From: JAKALX01 sp964508715
GTDB lineage: Bacteria > Chloroflexota > Dehalococcoidia > Tepidiformales > Tepidiformaceae
DNA length: 64,000 nucleotides
Direction: 5' to 3'
Assembly (NCBI GenBank): GCA_964508715.1
Contig: CAZDUX010000006.1
Location: 1 to 64,000, forward strand
The translations under genes and the position numbers were made by a program. The notes under the pieces were generated by a model. It ran no database searches. It saw nothing but the letters and a program-made list of their open reading frames with translations, and was not told the DNA's origin. Numbering within the stretch: position 1 is the first letter of the stretch; every line of letters starts with the position of its first letter. Below are positions 17,229 through 26,221 of the stretch, piece by piece.

Positions 17229-18083
17229 TTAGCGGACGGTGATTGCGGCGTTGGTGATGACGGGTGTGCCGCGCTCTTTCGTCTTCGCATCGATGAGGAT
17301 GGTGTTTCCGTCCTTCCACATCGAGGTGACGATGGTTTCGCCGGGGAAGACGACGCCGGCGAAGCGGGCCTGGTAGCGGGCGACTTTTGCGGTGTCGCCG
17401 CCGAGGGCCGTATCGACGACTGCCTTGCAGACGATGCCGTAGGAGCAGAGGCCGTGGAGGATGGGGACATCGAAACCGCCCATCTTCGCGAAGTCGGGGT
17501 CGGCGTGGAGCGGGTTCTTATCGCCTGAGAGGCGGTAGAGGAGCGCCTGCTGGGGCAGGGTTTTTGATTCGACGGTGAAATCGGGGGCGCGGCCGGGGGC
17601 TTCATTGCCGGGCTTGGGGCCGGCATCGCCGCCGAAGCCGCCTTCGCCGCGGATGAAGAGGGAGAAGCGGTTCACGAAGAGGGGTTCGCTTTCGCCCTCG
17701 AGGGTGGAATTGGTCTCGATGACGACGAGTGCGGCCTTGCCCTTGTCGTAGACGCCGGCGACGGTACCTGCCGAATTCACCTTCCCGCTGGTGGGGATTG
17801 GCTTGCGGATTTCGAGGTCCTGTTCGCCGTGGAGGAGGAGGGCCGGGTTGAAGCTCATGCCGGGGATCTGGGACATACCGCCGAGCGAGCCAAAGGCGGG
17901 GATGACGCCGAAGCTCGGGAGAACCTTGAGGTTCTTCTCATAGGTGTAGGTGAGCTCATTGGGGTCGGTCTGGGGGGCGCCGGCGCCGACACCGAGGTGG
18001 TAGAGGATGATTCGGTCGCGGTCCCAGCTGAACTCGCCTCCGGGGACTGCGGCGCCGACTGCCTGGGCGGGATCGATAGGCAC
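17229..18083 (-). CDS. MaoC-family (R)-specific enoyl-CoA hydratase 2
   Basis: A 284-residue double hot-dog hydratase resembling the hydratase-2 part of peroxisomal multifunctional enzyme. The N-terminal hot-dog (about 1-150) is the substrate-binding half; the C-terminal half carries the hydratase-2 motif YRLSGDKNPLHADPDFAKMGGFDVPILHG, with the catalytic Asp and His. It hydrates trans-2-enoyl-CoA to (R)-3-hydroxyacyl-CoA. The GTG start at 18083 has AAGGAGG 7 nt upstream. A Gly-rich insert (GEGGFGGDAG) joins the halves. It fits the acyl-CoA theme of the window but has no immediate operon partner. Confidence 0.88.
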   Translation of the reverse strand: MPIDPAQAVGAAVPGGEFSWDRDRIILYHLGVGAGAPQTDPNELTYTYEKNLKVLPSFGVIPAFGSLGGMSQIPGMSFNPALLLHGEQDLEIRKPIPTSGKVNSAGTVAGVYDKGKAALVVIETNSTLEGESEPLFVNRFSLFIRGEGGFGGDAGPKPGNEAPGRAPDFTVESKTLPQQALLYRLSGDKNPLHADPDFAKMGGFDVPILHGLCSYGIVCKAVVDTALGGDTAKVARYQARFAGVVFPGETIVTSMWKDGNTILIDAKTKERGTPVITNAAITVR

Positions 18084-18205
18084 GGTGGCCTCCTTGTCTG
18101 TGTTGGGATAGCGAAAGGGTAGTCGATTGTCCCTCTGCGGTGAACGCGATTCGAGATGATGGTGAACTGGCCTTTCAAACGCTGGTTCGTGGTAGGCTTG
18201 CCCCG

Positions 18206-18907
18206 ATGTTCATCGGCAACAGGCGGACGAAGAGCGAGCGGAGCGCTCCTCCAACGGCTGCCAGGCTCGCCCGGCGGCGGGTTCGGGTTCTCCCCGATGT
18301 AACCGGGCAGCACGTTCGTGAGACTGTTACGGGGATGATGCGGTACCTGCCCCTGGTGCTGGCGGTGGGGTTGTTGGCGACGGGAGTCACGGGGATGTAC
18401 ACGCTCGGGCGGGCCGAGCCAGCGTATCTCGTGGTCCCGCTCGAACAGCCGGCGACGCCGCTCGAGCTGGTCGAGGCCTATGAGCCGGTTACGGAGCAGG
18501 TGATCCCGGCGCTCGAGATTCCGGTGACTGCGACCGCTACGGCGACAGCCTCTCCCGTACCGGTACAGGCGTTGCAGGCCTTCGTGGCTGCTACTGCGAC
18601 CCCTGCACCGGCACCGCTCCCGGTGGTGGTGTATTCGGCTGCTGCCGACCCCTCGGCCAATACGGAGCCGTTGCCATCGCCGACGGTTCCTGCCTATGAC
18701 ACTGATGCGCTGCAGGCGGCCATTATTGCGCTCCAGGGCCTGCCGAAGCCGGCGACGCTCGAACCCGCTCCACAGGTGCCAACCCGCGGGACGCCGCTAC
18801 CGGTGAACCCGGTGGCCGGACCGCAGAGCACGAGTGAGGCGCCACAGCCCGTGCCGGCTGTCGGTGGCGAGGGCCGGCAGGGGACGGTCTCTCCAGGAAC
18901 GGGATAA
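18206..18907 (+). CDS. Single-pass membrane protein with Pro/Thr/Ala-rich exterior
   Basis: A 233-residue protein I do not recognise. A basic N-terminal segment (residues 1-45, many Arg) precedes one membrane helix (LPLVLAVGLLATGVTGMYTLG, about 47-67); the rest is a low-complexity, Ala/Pro/Thr/Val-rich extracytoplasmic region without cysteines. The start is uncertain. I favour the ATG at 18206 because TAGGCT ends 7 nt upstream, the same leaderless spacing seen at other genes here; the open frame extends upstream to 18140, and a later ATG pair at 18335-18340 would remove the basic segment. Confidence 0.5.
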   Translation: MFIGNRRTKSERSAPPTAARLARRRVRVLPDVTGQHVRETVTGMMRYLPLVLAVGLLATGVTGMYTLGRAEPAYLVVPLEQPATPLELVEAYEPVTEQVIPALEIPVTATATATASPVPVQALQAFVAATATPAPAPLPVVVYSAAADPSANTEPLPSPTVPAYDTDALQAAIIALQGLPKPATLEPAPQVPTRGTPLPVNPVAGPQSTSEAPQPVPAVGGEGRQGTVSPGTG

Positions 18908-18942
18908 CCGGGCCCGGCGGGCCTCCATGCGAGAGACAGGAG

Positions 18943-18964
18943 AAGGCGCCCATTCGGGGGCCTT
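18943..18964. terminator. Hairpin between convergent genes
   Basis: AAGGCGCCC-ATTCG-GGGGCCTT forms a stem with one mismatch between the stop codons of the membrane protein and the metallo-beta-lactamase gene. Confidence 0.45.
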
Positions 18965-18987
18965 TGGGAAGTGATGCCGGCTGGCGG

Positions 18988-20274
18988 TCAGTATTCGCCA
19001 GCGAGGTCGCGTTTGCCCTGTTTACTGGCGAGGGCAGCGTGGTTGAGGATGTTGCGCTCCATGGAGGATTCGGCGAGGGCAGCGCGGGCGGCGTAGATGG
19101 CGGCGCGCGCTTCGTGGGCGGCGGCTGATCCGGGCTCGGTGATGACAGCGTATTCGACGAGGTGGCTGGCCATGCGGAGGTTGCCTTCGGCCTGGAGGGT
19201 GGCTGCGCGTTCGAGGACGCGATCGAGGCCCCCGGCGAGGGCGACCCACTCGGCGGCCTGCTCTCTGCGGGGTGCAGGGAGGAGATTGTCGGGTTCGCCG
19301 TCGTACCAGCCGCCGTAGAGCCGCCAGATGTTGCGGAGGATGAACTGCGGGTGGTCGTAGACGGGCCGCAGGTAGGGCTTGTCGCGGAGGTGTGCGGGGA
19401 CTTCGACGGAGTGGAGGATGGTGTCGAGGGGGCAGCCGGTGTTCATGAGGGCAAGGACCTGGCCTTCGAGCGATTCGAGCAGTTCGGCCGTATCGGAGAG
19501 GGCGGCCTTGATGCGGTCAGCGCCGAAGATGGGGAGGCCGTGCCCGCTGAGCATGGTTTCGGCGCCGAGGCCGGCCATGTGGCGGAGTGCCGCTGCCCAT
19601 TCGCCGACGTAACGCTGCACTTTCTGGGGGTTGCCCGCGTTGGGCACGGCCCAGATGAAGAGGTCGCCCGGTGCAAGGAGCCTGCGTTCGGGGATCCAGG
19701 TATAGGTGGCGTCTTCGGTTTCGCCGCGGCCGTGGAAGAGTTCGAAGGTGAGGTTGCCCTGGCGGAAGGTGAGGCGGTCGCGGTAGGTGACGTCGGGGTG
19801 GCGGTATTCGGGTGGCCACTGGAACTGGGGCACGTCGATCGCGAACTGGCGGCGGTTGATGGCGCGGTTCCAGCCACGGGTGCGCTTGTAGCGGTCGAAG
19901 TTCCAGCCGAGGTCTTCGTGGCCGTAGACGATTGGACGCGCCCAGCGCTTTTCGGCGGCTTCCTGTTCGAAGGGGCCGACACCGAAGATATGGTCGACGT
20001 GGTGGTGGCTGAAGACCGCGGCACGGAGGGGTGTTTCGGGGCGCCAGGAGCGTACCTGGGCGAAGAGGGCGCTGGTATCGTTGACGGCGCCGGTATCGAG
20101 CATGACGAGCCCGTCGCCGGTGTCGATGGTGTTGGCCGAGGCGATGCCCTTGTAGTAGAGGATGCCGTCGCCGATCTCCTGCGACTCGCGGTTGCCCCAG
20201 TGCACGGGGTGGATGTCGTGGGTGGAGACCTCTCCGTTCCACATCTTTTCGGCGAGTTCGCGGATATCGGTCAT
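18988..20274 (-). CDS. Metallo-beta-lactamase-fold alkylsulfatase-like protein
   Basis: A 428-residue metallohydrolase. The N-terminal MBL domain has FSHHHVDHIFG (His90, His92, Asp94, His95), a GRGETEDATYTW segment and a later SGHGLPIFG His. The region LRPVYDHPQFILRNIWRLYGGWYDGEPDNLLP resembles the alkylsulfatase dimerization domain of the SdsA1/BDS1 family, and the C-terminal helices (about 330-428) belong to the same domain. There is no signal peptide and no SCP2-like third domain, so it is shorter than typical SdsA1 (about 650 residues). Sulfate ester hydrolysis is possible but unproven; related proteins act on other substrates. Confidence 0.8.
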   Translation of the reverse strand: MTDIRELAEKMWNGEVSTHDIHPVHWGNRESQEIGDGILYYKGIASANTIDTGDGLVMLDTGAVNDTSALFAQVRSWRPETPLRAAVFSHHHVDHIFGVGPFEQEAAEKRWARPIVYGHEDLGWNFDRYKRTRGWNRAINRRQFAIDVPQFQWPPEYRHPDVTYRDRLTFRQGNLTFELFHGRGETEDATYTWIPERRLLAPGDLFIWAVPNAGNPQKVQRYVGEWAAALRHMAGLGAETMLSGHGLPIFGADRIKAALSDTAELLESLEGQVLALMNTGCPLDTILHSVEVPAHLRDKPYLRPVYDHPQFILRNIWRLYGGWYDGEPDNLLPAPRREQAAEWVALAGGLDRVLERAATLQAEGNLRMASHLVEYAVITEPGSAAAHEARAAIYAARAALAESSMERNILNHAALASKQGKRDLAGEY

Positions 20275-20346
20275 GGCAGGTCTCCTCGTGGGTGTGCAGC
20301 CAGCGATTCTACGCGAACCCGGTCCGGAAAGCCGAAGGGGCGAAGC

Positions 20347-23300
20347 TCAGCGTTTCGGCACCGCGGTGAAGTTGAACGTGATGGTGCCGCTCGTACCGGT
20401 GTAGCTGGAGTAGATGCCGAACTCGCCTGTCATCTGGTTGCCCGAGATGGCTGCGTTGATGTGCGTCTGCTGAAGGCAGGTGGAACCGGCGGGGGAGCTG
20501 CAGAGATCACCTTTGATCGCAGTGGGCGTGAGCGAGAGTGTGCCCTGCAGGTCGGTGCGGTTCGTGGCGAGCGGCCAGGTGAAGCAGTCGAGAGCGGCCG
20601 CGCAGCCGGGGACGAAGACGCAGCTGAGGACGACTTCGGTGCCCGCCTTCCAGTCCTCGATGTCGATGCGGCAGGCGGTCGGGTTGGCCTCGGCCTTTCG
20701 CCAGTAGGCGAGGCCGTGGTTGACCATAGAAGGCTCCTTGATCTCCCCCGCCTCAGCGAACGTGGCCGAGGTGATCGTCCAGCTCTTTGCGGCGGCCGCG
20801 GGACAGCCCTCGGTGCCGCTGTTGCCGAGAATGTCGCGGACCCGCACGCAGACCGGGAGCGTCGCACCGGCCTTCGCGAGCGCGCCGGCATCGATGGAGT
20901 ATTCGTAGCTGTCCTTGCCGCCTGCGATGCGCTGGAGGACGGCCCACTTCCCGTCAGCCTTCTGGGCGACGAGCTCATAGCCATCGAAGAGATCGCGCTT
21001 GTTGTTGTCGGAAAGCGTCTCGGCGGGGCTTGCCGGCCACTTCAGGATGCCGCCGACATCGGACTGCTCGACGCCGGTGGGCTCCGGGAGGGCCCAGGCC
21101 TCGAACAGCAGCTCATCGGTGACCGGGGTGCTGCCCTCGTAGTCTCCGATGGAGTAGGTGAGCCGCAGGACACCTTTTGCATCGAACGAGTCTCTTGTCG
21201 CGCCAACCCGTACCGAACCGGACGCCCGGGGCGGGCGGGAGTCGTCGAGGCGAATCTCCTGGGCCCGTCCGTCAATCTCGGCGCCCGGGTTGACCCAGTA
21301 GTGGGCCCAGCGGCGGCTACCCTGGAGCGTCACGCGATAGACGATGGTAGCGGAGGGGGCGCCGCTGAACTTCACGAGGGCGGAACCGCCGCTCAGGTAG
21401 GGCACGGGACGCTTGTTGACGGCGTAGAGCGCCTTCCCGCTGCCGAGGGTGATGCTGCCCCGTGCGACGAACACCGAGTCGAGTGCGGCACCGCTCCAAT
21501 CGCCCCAGGGGGAGTGATCGACCAGGTAGATCTTGCTGAAATCGTCCCAGGCCTTGGAGAGCCCCACCTTGCTGGTCTTTGGCCGCAGGAGCGAGTCGAG
21601 ATACGACTGCCACGATCGGAACTGCGCGAAGCCGCTGGCGCCCTCGGTCCAGAGCTTCGCGATGTTGATGTCGTAGACGGACGAGAGGTAGGCGAGGAAT
21701 GAGGACGCGGAATAGGCGTCGATGTCGCCGCCGTCCATCAGCCCGGAGGAGATCCAGGCCGGCGAGAGGCCGATGAACCGGGCAACGGCCTCGTCGGAGT
21801 CGTAGATGCGGTTGGCGAGGTACTCGGCGGAGGCGTCGTGGAACCAGGCGCCGCCGTAGCCGATGGAGTACTGGTGGTGGAAGCGGTGCGCCATCTCGAG
21901 GGCGGCATCGCGTTTGAACTCGTCGAAGGTGCCCGGGGAGGTGCGGAGGCTGATCCAGTTGCGGACGTTCCCCGATTCGTTTTCGCGCCACGGCTGCAGC
22001 CAGACGTCCATGGGGAGCGACGGTGCGTTGGCCGAGCCGAACCAGCGCGGGCTCTGATACGTGTTGTAGGCGTAGGTGAGGGCGTTGCAGGCGTCGAACA
22101 CGCGGGCGGGGACACCGTCCTTCGCGACAGCCTCGGGGGTGTAACCGGTATCGGGGTAGCCGATGCTTCTCGGGTCCCAGAGGTAGTGGATGGTGAAGTC
22201 GCCGTTGTCTGCAGTCTCGGTGCAGGAAAGGGTCTTCCAGTACTTTCCGTTGGGCAGGGCGATGGAGCGGACGACGAGCAGGCGGCCTTCCTCGTCTTCG
22301 AGGCGGATGAAGGCTGCACGGAGTTGTTCTGGTCCCCAGTTGACGCTCAGGGGAACCGTGACCGGCTGACCGTTGACGATCTCCCCTTCACCGATGGGCA
22401 GCATGCCGATGCGAAGGTTCTCCTTCGTGTCGTAGATGCGCACCTTGAGGCGCTTGAAGCGCTCCCAACCGGGAGCGAGTTGCCCGCCCTCCATCTCGGG
22501 GACGCCGCCGTGGACGGTCGTCCGGGCGGCCGCGGCGACGTTCACGAGCATCTGGCCGACCTGCGCCTCGGGATCGCCGGTTTCTGGAAGGCTCACGCTG
22601 GCACGGATGGTGGCGGGCATGTAGGACGTGCCGTTTCCCGGCGCGGCGCCACCGGCCCTGGCATTCGCCGCGCCCTGGAGCATGGGCGTCGCTTTCGAGA
22701 AGTGCGGGAGGAGGACATCGAATGTGTTGTCGCTTACGGCCTCGGGTTCGAGGACCAGCGGGTCCTGGCCGGGCGACTCCAGCAGGACAACCGGCCACTT
22801 CGAGGGATCTTCGCCCGCCTCGGCACCGGCGGGTAGCGGCAACGTCACGTGCGCGGGGACGAGCAGGGGGCCGGGTGGGTCCATGGTGATATCGAGGGAG
22901 CGGTCGGCGTTCAACGTCGCGCTGACCGTCGCATTTGCAGCGAGCGCCAGGGGGCGGATTTCGACACGGGCGAGGCCTGCGTCGAGGGTGCCGCCCTCGC
23001 CGGGGGTCGCCTCCACGCTTCCGCTGCCGAGCGCGCTCTCGACGAGGCCGGTCGTCGTACCTGCCGGCGTTGTTTCGCCGCCTTGCTCGTCATCCCCTCT
23101 CAGGACGAAGAATGCTGCGGCGGCGAGCCCCTCGGCGACGAGGAATGCAGCGGCGGTGATAAGGGCCGCCGCGACATTTCGCCTGTCGGCCTTCCGGGCT
23201 CGCGGCTGCATGTGTGGCGCTATGGCGGGAGGGGGAGCGTTCGGGTCGACTTCCGCACCGCAATTGCGACAGAAGCGGCTGCCGGTTGCGATCTCCCCAC

Positions 23301-23403
23301 CGCAGATGGAGCACGTGGTGGCGCGTGGGATCGCTGCCCCGCAGCGCCGGCAGAAGCGGGCGTTCTCGGGGACGACAGGCGAACCACAGGAAGGGCACTG
23401 CAT
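20347..23403 (-). CDS. Large zinc-ribbon membrane protein with degenerate zincin-like domain
   Basis: A 1018-residue protein. Residues 1-50 hold two zinc ribbons (CPSCG..FCRRCG and CSICG..FCRNCG); a basic segment precedes a membrane helix at about 77-101, leaving some 915 residues outside the membrane. The region 440-600 resembles a gluzincin: LEMAHRFHHQYS (502-513) and WFHDASAEYLANR (520-532) stand where HExxH and the W-x-EG-x-AEY motif would be, but the catalytic Glu is Arg507 and the glycine is absent, so it is probably an inactive peptidase scaffold. Fibronectin-like beta segments (about 700-900) follow, and cysteine pairs near the C-terminus may form disulfides. GGAGA precedes the ATG. 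Function unknown; ligand binding at the cell surface is a guess. Confidence 0.65.
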   Translation of the reverse strand: MQCPSCGSPVVPENARFCRRCGAAIPRATTCSICGGEIATGSRFCRNCGAEVDPNAPPPAIAPHMQPRARKADRRNVAAALITAAAFLVAEGLAAAAFFVLRGDDEQGGETTPAGTTTGLVESALGSGSVEATPGEGGTLDAGLARVEIRPLALAANATVSATLNADRSLDITMDPPGPLLVPAHVTLPLPAGAEAGEDPSKWPVVLLESPGQDPLVLEPEAVSDNTFDVLLPHFSKATPMLQGAANARAGGAAPGNGTSYMPATIRASVSLPETGDPEAQVGQMLVNVAAAARTTVHGGVPEMEGGQLAPGWERFKRLKVRIYDTKENLRIGMLPIGEGEIVNGQPVTVPLSVNWGPEQLRAAFIRLEDEEGRLLVVRSIALPNGKYWKTLSCTETADNGDFTIHYLWDPRSIGYPDTGYTPEAVAKDGVPARVFDACNALTYAYNTYQSPRWFGSANAPSLPMDVWLQPWRENESGNVRNWISLRTSPGTFDEFKRDAALEMAHRFHHQYSIGYGGAWFHDASAEYLANRIYDSDEAVARFIGLSPAWISSGLMDGGDIDAYSASSFLAYLSSVYDINIAKLWTEGASGFAQFRSWQSYLDSLLRPKTSKVGLSKAWDDFSKIYLVDHSPWGDWSGAALDSVFVARGSITLGSGKALYAVNKRPVPYLSGGSALVKFSGAPSATIVYRVTLQGSRRWAHYWVNPGAEIDGRAQEIRLDDSRPPRASGSVRVGATRDSFDAKGVLRLTYSIGDYEGSTPVTDELLFEAWALPEPTGVEQSDVGGILKWPASPAETLSDNNKRDLFDGYELVAQKADGKWAVLQRIAGGKDSYEYSIDAGALAKAGATLPVCVRVRDILGNSGTEGCPAAAAKSWTITSATFAEAGEIKEPSMVNHGLAYWRKAEANPTACRIDIEDWKAGTEVVLSCVFVPGCAAALDCFTWPLATNRTDLQGTLSLTPTAIKGDLCSSPAGSTCLQQTHINAAISGNQMTGEFGIYSSYTGTSGTITFNFTAVPKR

Positions 23404-23528
23404 AGCGGGTTCTCTCCAGGTGCTGTCCCCGGGCGGCTCCTGCAGTCTCAGGCCGGGATCGTTCGCCGTCAGCGGCTTCTCGGTTCTGTTTGAGTAGCCG
23501 AAGGATCAACGGGAGAACTCGCTTCGAT

Positions 23529-24053
23529 CTATGGAGCGACGCTGCTGGCCTGGGGACCCTTTTCCCCGAGTTCTTCGGCGTAGCGCACCTCCATGCCTAC
23601 TTCGAGGGTGTCCCAGGCACCGGCAAGGACGCTGTTCTGGTGGAAGTAGACTTCGTGGCCGTCTTCGGCCTGGAGGAATCCGTACCCATCGTCGGGGAAG
23701 AGGCGGATGATGCGGGCACGTGGCGGAGCGGCTGGCGGTGCCACATCGGGGGCCTGCTTGCGGGCATAGTCGCGAAGCTGGCGGTCGGCCGCATCGAAGG
23801 CGTTGCGAAGGGCGACGCGGAGGTCGTCATCGCGCTGCCTGGTAACGGCGATGGTGGTCCCGGGGACGGCAAGGTCGATGCGGACATCGAAGGGGCCACC
23901 CTTGCGGTGGTGGTTGGTGTAGCCTTCGACAACGAGTTTGGCAGAGTGGATACGGTTGTAGAACATCTCCAGGCGTTCGGCGCGCTCGGTGATGAACTTT
24001 TCGACCTCGGGTGTGAGGACGACATCGTGCGCCTTGACTTGCAGATCGAGCAT
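23529..24053 (-). CDS. Ribosome hibernation factor (HPF/RaiA) fused to a cold-shock domain
   Basis: A 174-residue protein. Residues 1-105 are an HPF/RaiA-type domain (VKAHDVVLTPEVEKFITERAERLEMFYNRI, then the basic VEGYTNHHRKGGPFDVRIDLAVPG and DLRVALRNAFDAADRQLRDYARK). After a Pro/Ala linker, residues 115-174 form a cold-shock-like OB domain with RNP1-like GYGFLQ and RNP2-like VYFHQNSV. HPF domains bind the 30S decoding channel in stationary phase; the OB domain would add RNA contact. It is not the long HPF with an S30AE C-terminal dimerization domain. The ATG at 24053 follows AAAGGAGAGG; the frame upstream is non-coding. Confidence 0.85.
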   Translation of the reverse strand: MLDLQVKAHDVVLTPEVEKFITERAERLEMFYNRIHSAKLVVEGYTNHHRKGGPFDVRIDLAVPGTTIAVTRQRDDDLRVALRNAFDAADRQLRDYARKQAPDVAPPAAPPRARIIRLFPDDGYGFLQAEDGHEVYFHQNSVLAGAWDTLEVGMEVRYAEELGEKGPQASSVAP

Positions 24054-24345
24054 GGTTTCTTCCTCTCCTTTCAACGCTCCCGGGAATGGGACCAGGGCTT
24101 CATCGCGCGACGGGGACGGCCTGGGACCGCCAGTGGTGGCTGATACAGTGGCCGCAGGCAGGCGGTGCTGGTTGCCCGCTCGCCTCGGGCCGGGGTGACA
24201 GGCCTCGCGGGGCGTGATGATGAACCCGCATCGCGTTCCTCCATCCGCTCGGTCCAGGTGAACCGGGCGGCAGGTTGGATCCTGATCGTGGGCCATTAGA
24301 GGGCGAGGATCGCGGGCCGGTGGGGCCTAATTCGGTGGGCCTTTG

Positions 24346-24443
24346 GCGAAAGGGCGCTTTCGGCGAGAGGGCGAGAGGGCGAATGGGCGAGAGGGCGAGG
24401 GGGTGAATGGGCGAATGGGCGAGTGTGGCGAGAGGGCGAGAGG
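24346..24443 (+). repeat. Octamer array 1 (degenerate)
   Basis: About 11 copies of the 8-nt units GCGAGAGG and GCGAATGG plus variants (GCGAAAGG, GTGAATGG), interrupted in two places. The purine-rich strand is the plus strand. It lies downstream of glnA, before the glnA hairpin. Confidence 0.9.
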
Positions 24444-24452
24444 GGGAGATGG

Positions 24453-24483
24453 GAAAGCGCCGGGGGGGTTCCCCGGCGCTTTC
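24453..24483. terminator. glnA 3' hairpin
   Basis: A perfect 13-bp stem (GAAAGCGCCGGGG with its complement) and a 5-nt loop stand 27 nt past the glnA stop codon. No U tract. Confidence 0.7.
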
Positions 24484-24509
24484 GGAGGCCTGTCCTGGGT
24501 CCCGGCAGG

Positions 24510-25961
24510 TTAGGCGTCGAAGTACTGGTGGAACTCGAACGGGTGGGGGCGCATACGGATGGGGTCGACGTCGTTCTCGTATTTCCACTCGAGCCATGTC
24601 TGGATGAGGTCGGGTGTGAAGACGCAACCTTTGAGGAGGAAGTCGTGGTCTTCTTCGAGTGCCCGGAGGGAGCCTTCGAGGGAGGTTGCGACGGTGGGGA
24701 TATTGGTGAGCTCTTCGGGGCTGAGTTCGAAGAGGTTGGTCTTATCGAGGGGGGCGCCGGGATCCCACTCGTTGAGGATGCCATCCATGCCGGCCATGAA
24801 GATGGCGGCGAAGGCGAGGTAGGGGTTCGCCGCGGGATCCGGGGGACGGAATTCGACGCGCTTCTGGCGCGGGTCGGGGCTGACGAGAGGGATACGGCAG
24901 GCGGCCGAGCGGTTTCGCGCGCTGTAGACGAGGTTGACGGGGGCTTCGTAGCCAGGGACGAGCCGCTTATAGCTATTGGTGGTTGGAGCGCAGATGGCCA
25001 TGAGGGCGCGGCCGTGCTTGACGAGGCCGGCGATGTAGGCCTTGCACATCTTGCTGATGCCGGCGTAGTCGTCGCCGGCGAAGAGGTTGGCGCCGTCCTT
25101 CCAGATGGAGAGGTGGGTGTGCATGCCGGAGCCGTTGTCGCCGTAGAGGGGTTTTGGCATGAAGGTTGCGACCTTGCCGTGGCGTTTGGCGACGTTCTTG
25201 ACGATGTACTTGTAGAGCATCGACTTGTCGCCCATCTTGCGGAGGGTGTCGAAGCGCATGTCGATTTCGCCCTGCCCGGCGGTGGCCACTTCGTGGTGGT
25301 GGAGTTCGATCTGGATGCCGCAGGCTTCCATGATCTCGACCATTTCGTTGCGAAGGTCGGTCTGGGTGTCGTGCGGGCTGACGGGGAAGTAGCCTTCCTT
25401 GTAGCGGGGGCGGTAGCCGAGGTTTGCGCCGCCCTGGTCTTTGCCGCTGTTCCAGATGCCTTCGTTGGAATCGACGGAGTAGAAGGCGGAGTGCTGGTCG
25501 GAGTGGAAACGCACGTCGTCGAAGATGAAGAATTCGAGTTCGGGGCCGATGTAGATCGTGTCGCCAACACCGGCGTCCTTCACGTACTGCTCGGCCTTGC
25601 GGGCCACGTAGCGTGCATCGCGGGAGTAAGGGAGGCGAGTGACGGGGTCTTCGACATCGGCGATGACGGAGAGGGTGGGTGTCTGGATGGCGGGGTCGAT
25701 GATGGCGCTATCGGGGTCGGGGACGAGGAGCATGTCGGACTCCTCGATTTTCTGGAAGCCGCGGATGGATGAGCCATCGAAGCCGTAGCCTGCGCGCCAG
25801 GGGGAGCGTTCGTAGGCGCTCCAATCGTTGAGTTCGTGGATGGGGCGGGTGATGTGCTGCCAGAGGCCGAAGAGGTCGGTGAACTTGATATCCACGAACC
25901 GGATGTTGTTATCGGCGCAGAACTTCTTGAGCCCCTCGGGGCTGCGATCTTGTGGGACCAC
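24510..25961 (-). CDS. glnA: Glutamine synthetase, type I
   Basis: A 483-residue enzyme joining ammonium to glutamate with ATP. GSI hallmarks are present: GYGFDGSSIRGF (latch region, 58-69), the metal-binding Glu segment GPELEFFIF (139-147), HHHEVATAGQGEIDMRF (221-237), GSGMHTHLS (277-285) and the RNRSAACRIP loop (349-358). At the position of the adenylylated Tyr of enteric GS (usual NLYDLPPEE) the sequence is NLFELSPEE with Phe411, so control by GlnE-type adenylylation is not possible there. The GTG start at 25961 has AGGAG 8 nt upstream. It is bracketed by octamer arrays and lies near glnK and amt on the same strand, but the divergent nitroreductase gene separates them, so it is transcribed on its own. 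Confidence 0.95.
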   Translation of the reverse strand: MVPQDRSPEGLKKFCADNNIRFVDIKFTDLFGLWQHITRPIHELNDWSAYERSPWRAGYGFDGSSIRGFQKIEESDMLLVPDPDSAIIDPAIQTPTLSVIADVEDPVTRLPYSRDARYVARKAEQYVKDAGVGDTIYIGPELEFFIFDDVRFHSDQHSAFYSVDSNEGIWNSGKDQGGANLGYRPRYKEGYFPVSPHDTQTDLRNEMVEIMEACGIQIELHHHEVATAGQGEIDMRFDTLRKMGDKSMLYKYIVKNVAKRHGKVATFMPKPLYGDNGSGMHTHLSIWKDGANLFAGDDYAGISKMCKAYIAGLVKHGRALMAICAPTTNSYKRLVPGYEAPVNLVYSARNRSAACRIPLVSPDPRQKRVEFRPPDPAANPYLAFAAIFMAGMDGILNEWDPGAPLDKTNLFELSPEELTNIPTVATSLEGSLRALEEDHDFLLKGCVFTPDLIQTWLEWKYENDVDPIRMRPHPFEFHQYFDA

Positions 25962-26005
25962 GCGGTTTCTCCTCGCAGACGTGCGGTGGTGTTATTGTGA
26001 TGGAT

Positions 26006-26036
26006 TTCACGCTCAGCGGGGCCCGCTGCGTGTGAA
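26006..26036. promoter_or_regulatory. Inverted repeat upstream of glnA
   Basis: TTCACGC-TC-AGCGGG and CCCGCT-GCGTG-T-GAA pair with small bulges, about 45 nt upstream of the glnA GTG. It may be an operator for a nitrogen regulator or part of a leader hairpin; no protein can be named. Confidence 0.35.
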
Positions 26037-26064
26037 GTTCGTGTTACGGCCGGCGCCGCCCGGG

Positions 26065-26184
26065 GCGAATGGGCGAATGGGCGAATGGGCGAGAGGGCGA
26101 GAGGGCGAATGGGCGAGAGGGCGAATGGGCGAGAGGGCGAATGGGCGAATGGGTGAGTAGGCGAGAGGGCGAATGGGCGAGTGG
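26065..26184 (+). repeat. Octamer array 2, 15 units
   Basis: Fifteen contiguous 8-nt units, exactly 120 nt, mainly GCGAATGG and GCGAGAGG in mixed order, with single variants GTGAGTAG and GCGAGTGG near the right end. It lies between the divergent glnA and nitroreductase genes, ending 37 nt before the nitroreductase ATG. Confidence 0.95.
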
Positions 26185-26221
26185 TGTGCGATAGGATCAT
26201 GGGCACAGGAGGAGGAGATCG

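Noticed and set aside
19162..21702. 846-codon plus-strand frame
   Set aside because: Antisense to two well-supported minus-strand genes, no domain, no plausible start signal.
24346..24443. Octamer array read as a CRISPR
   Set aside because: The units are contiguous 8-mers with no spacers, and no cas gene is near.
26065..26184. Octamer array read as protein-coding in long minus-strand frames (SPIRPFA repeats)
   Set aside because: Outside the hydratase, these frames have no start signal or non-repeat domain; the periodic peptide is a consequence of the 8-nt unit.
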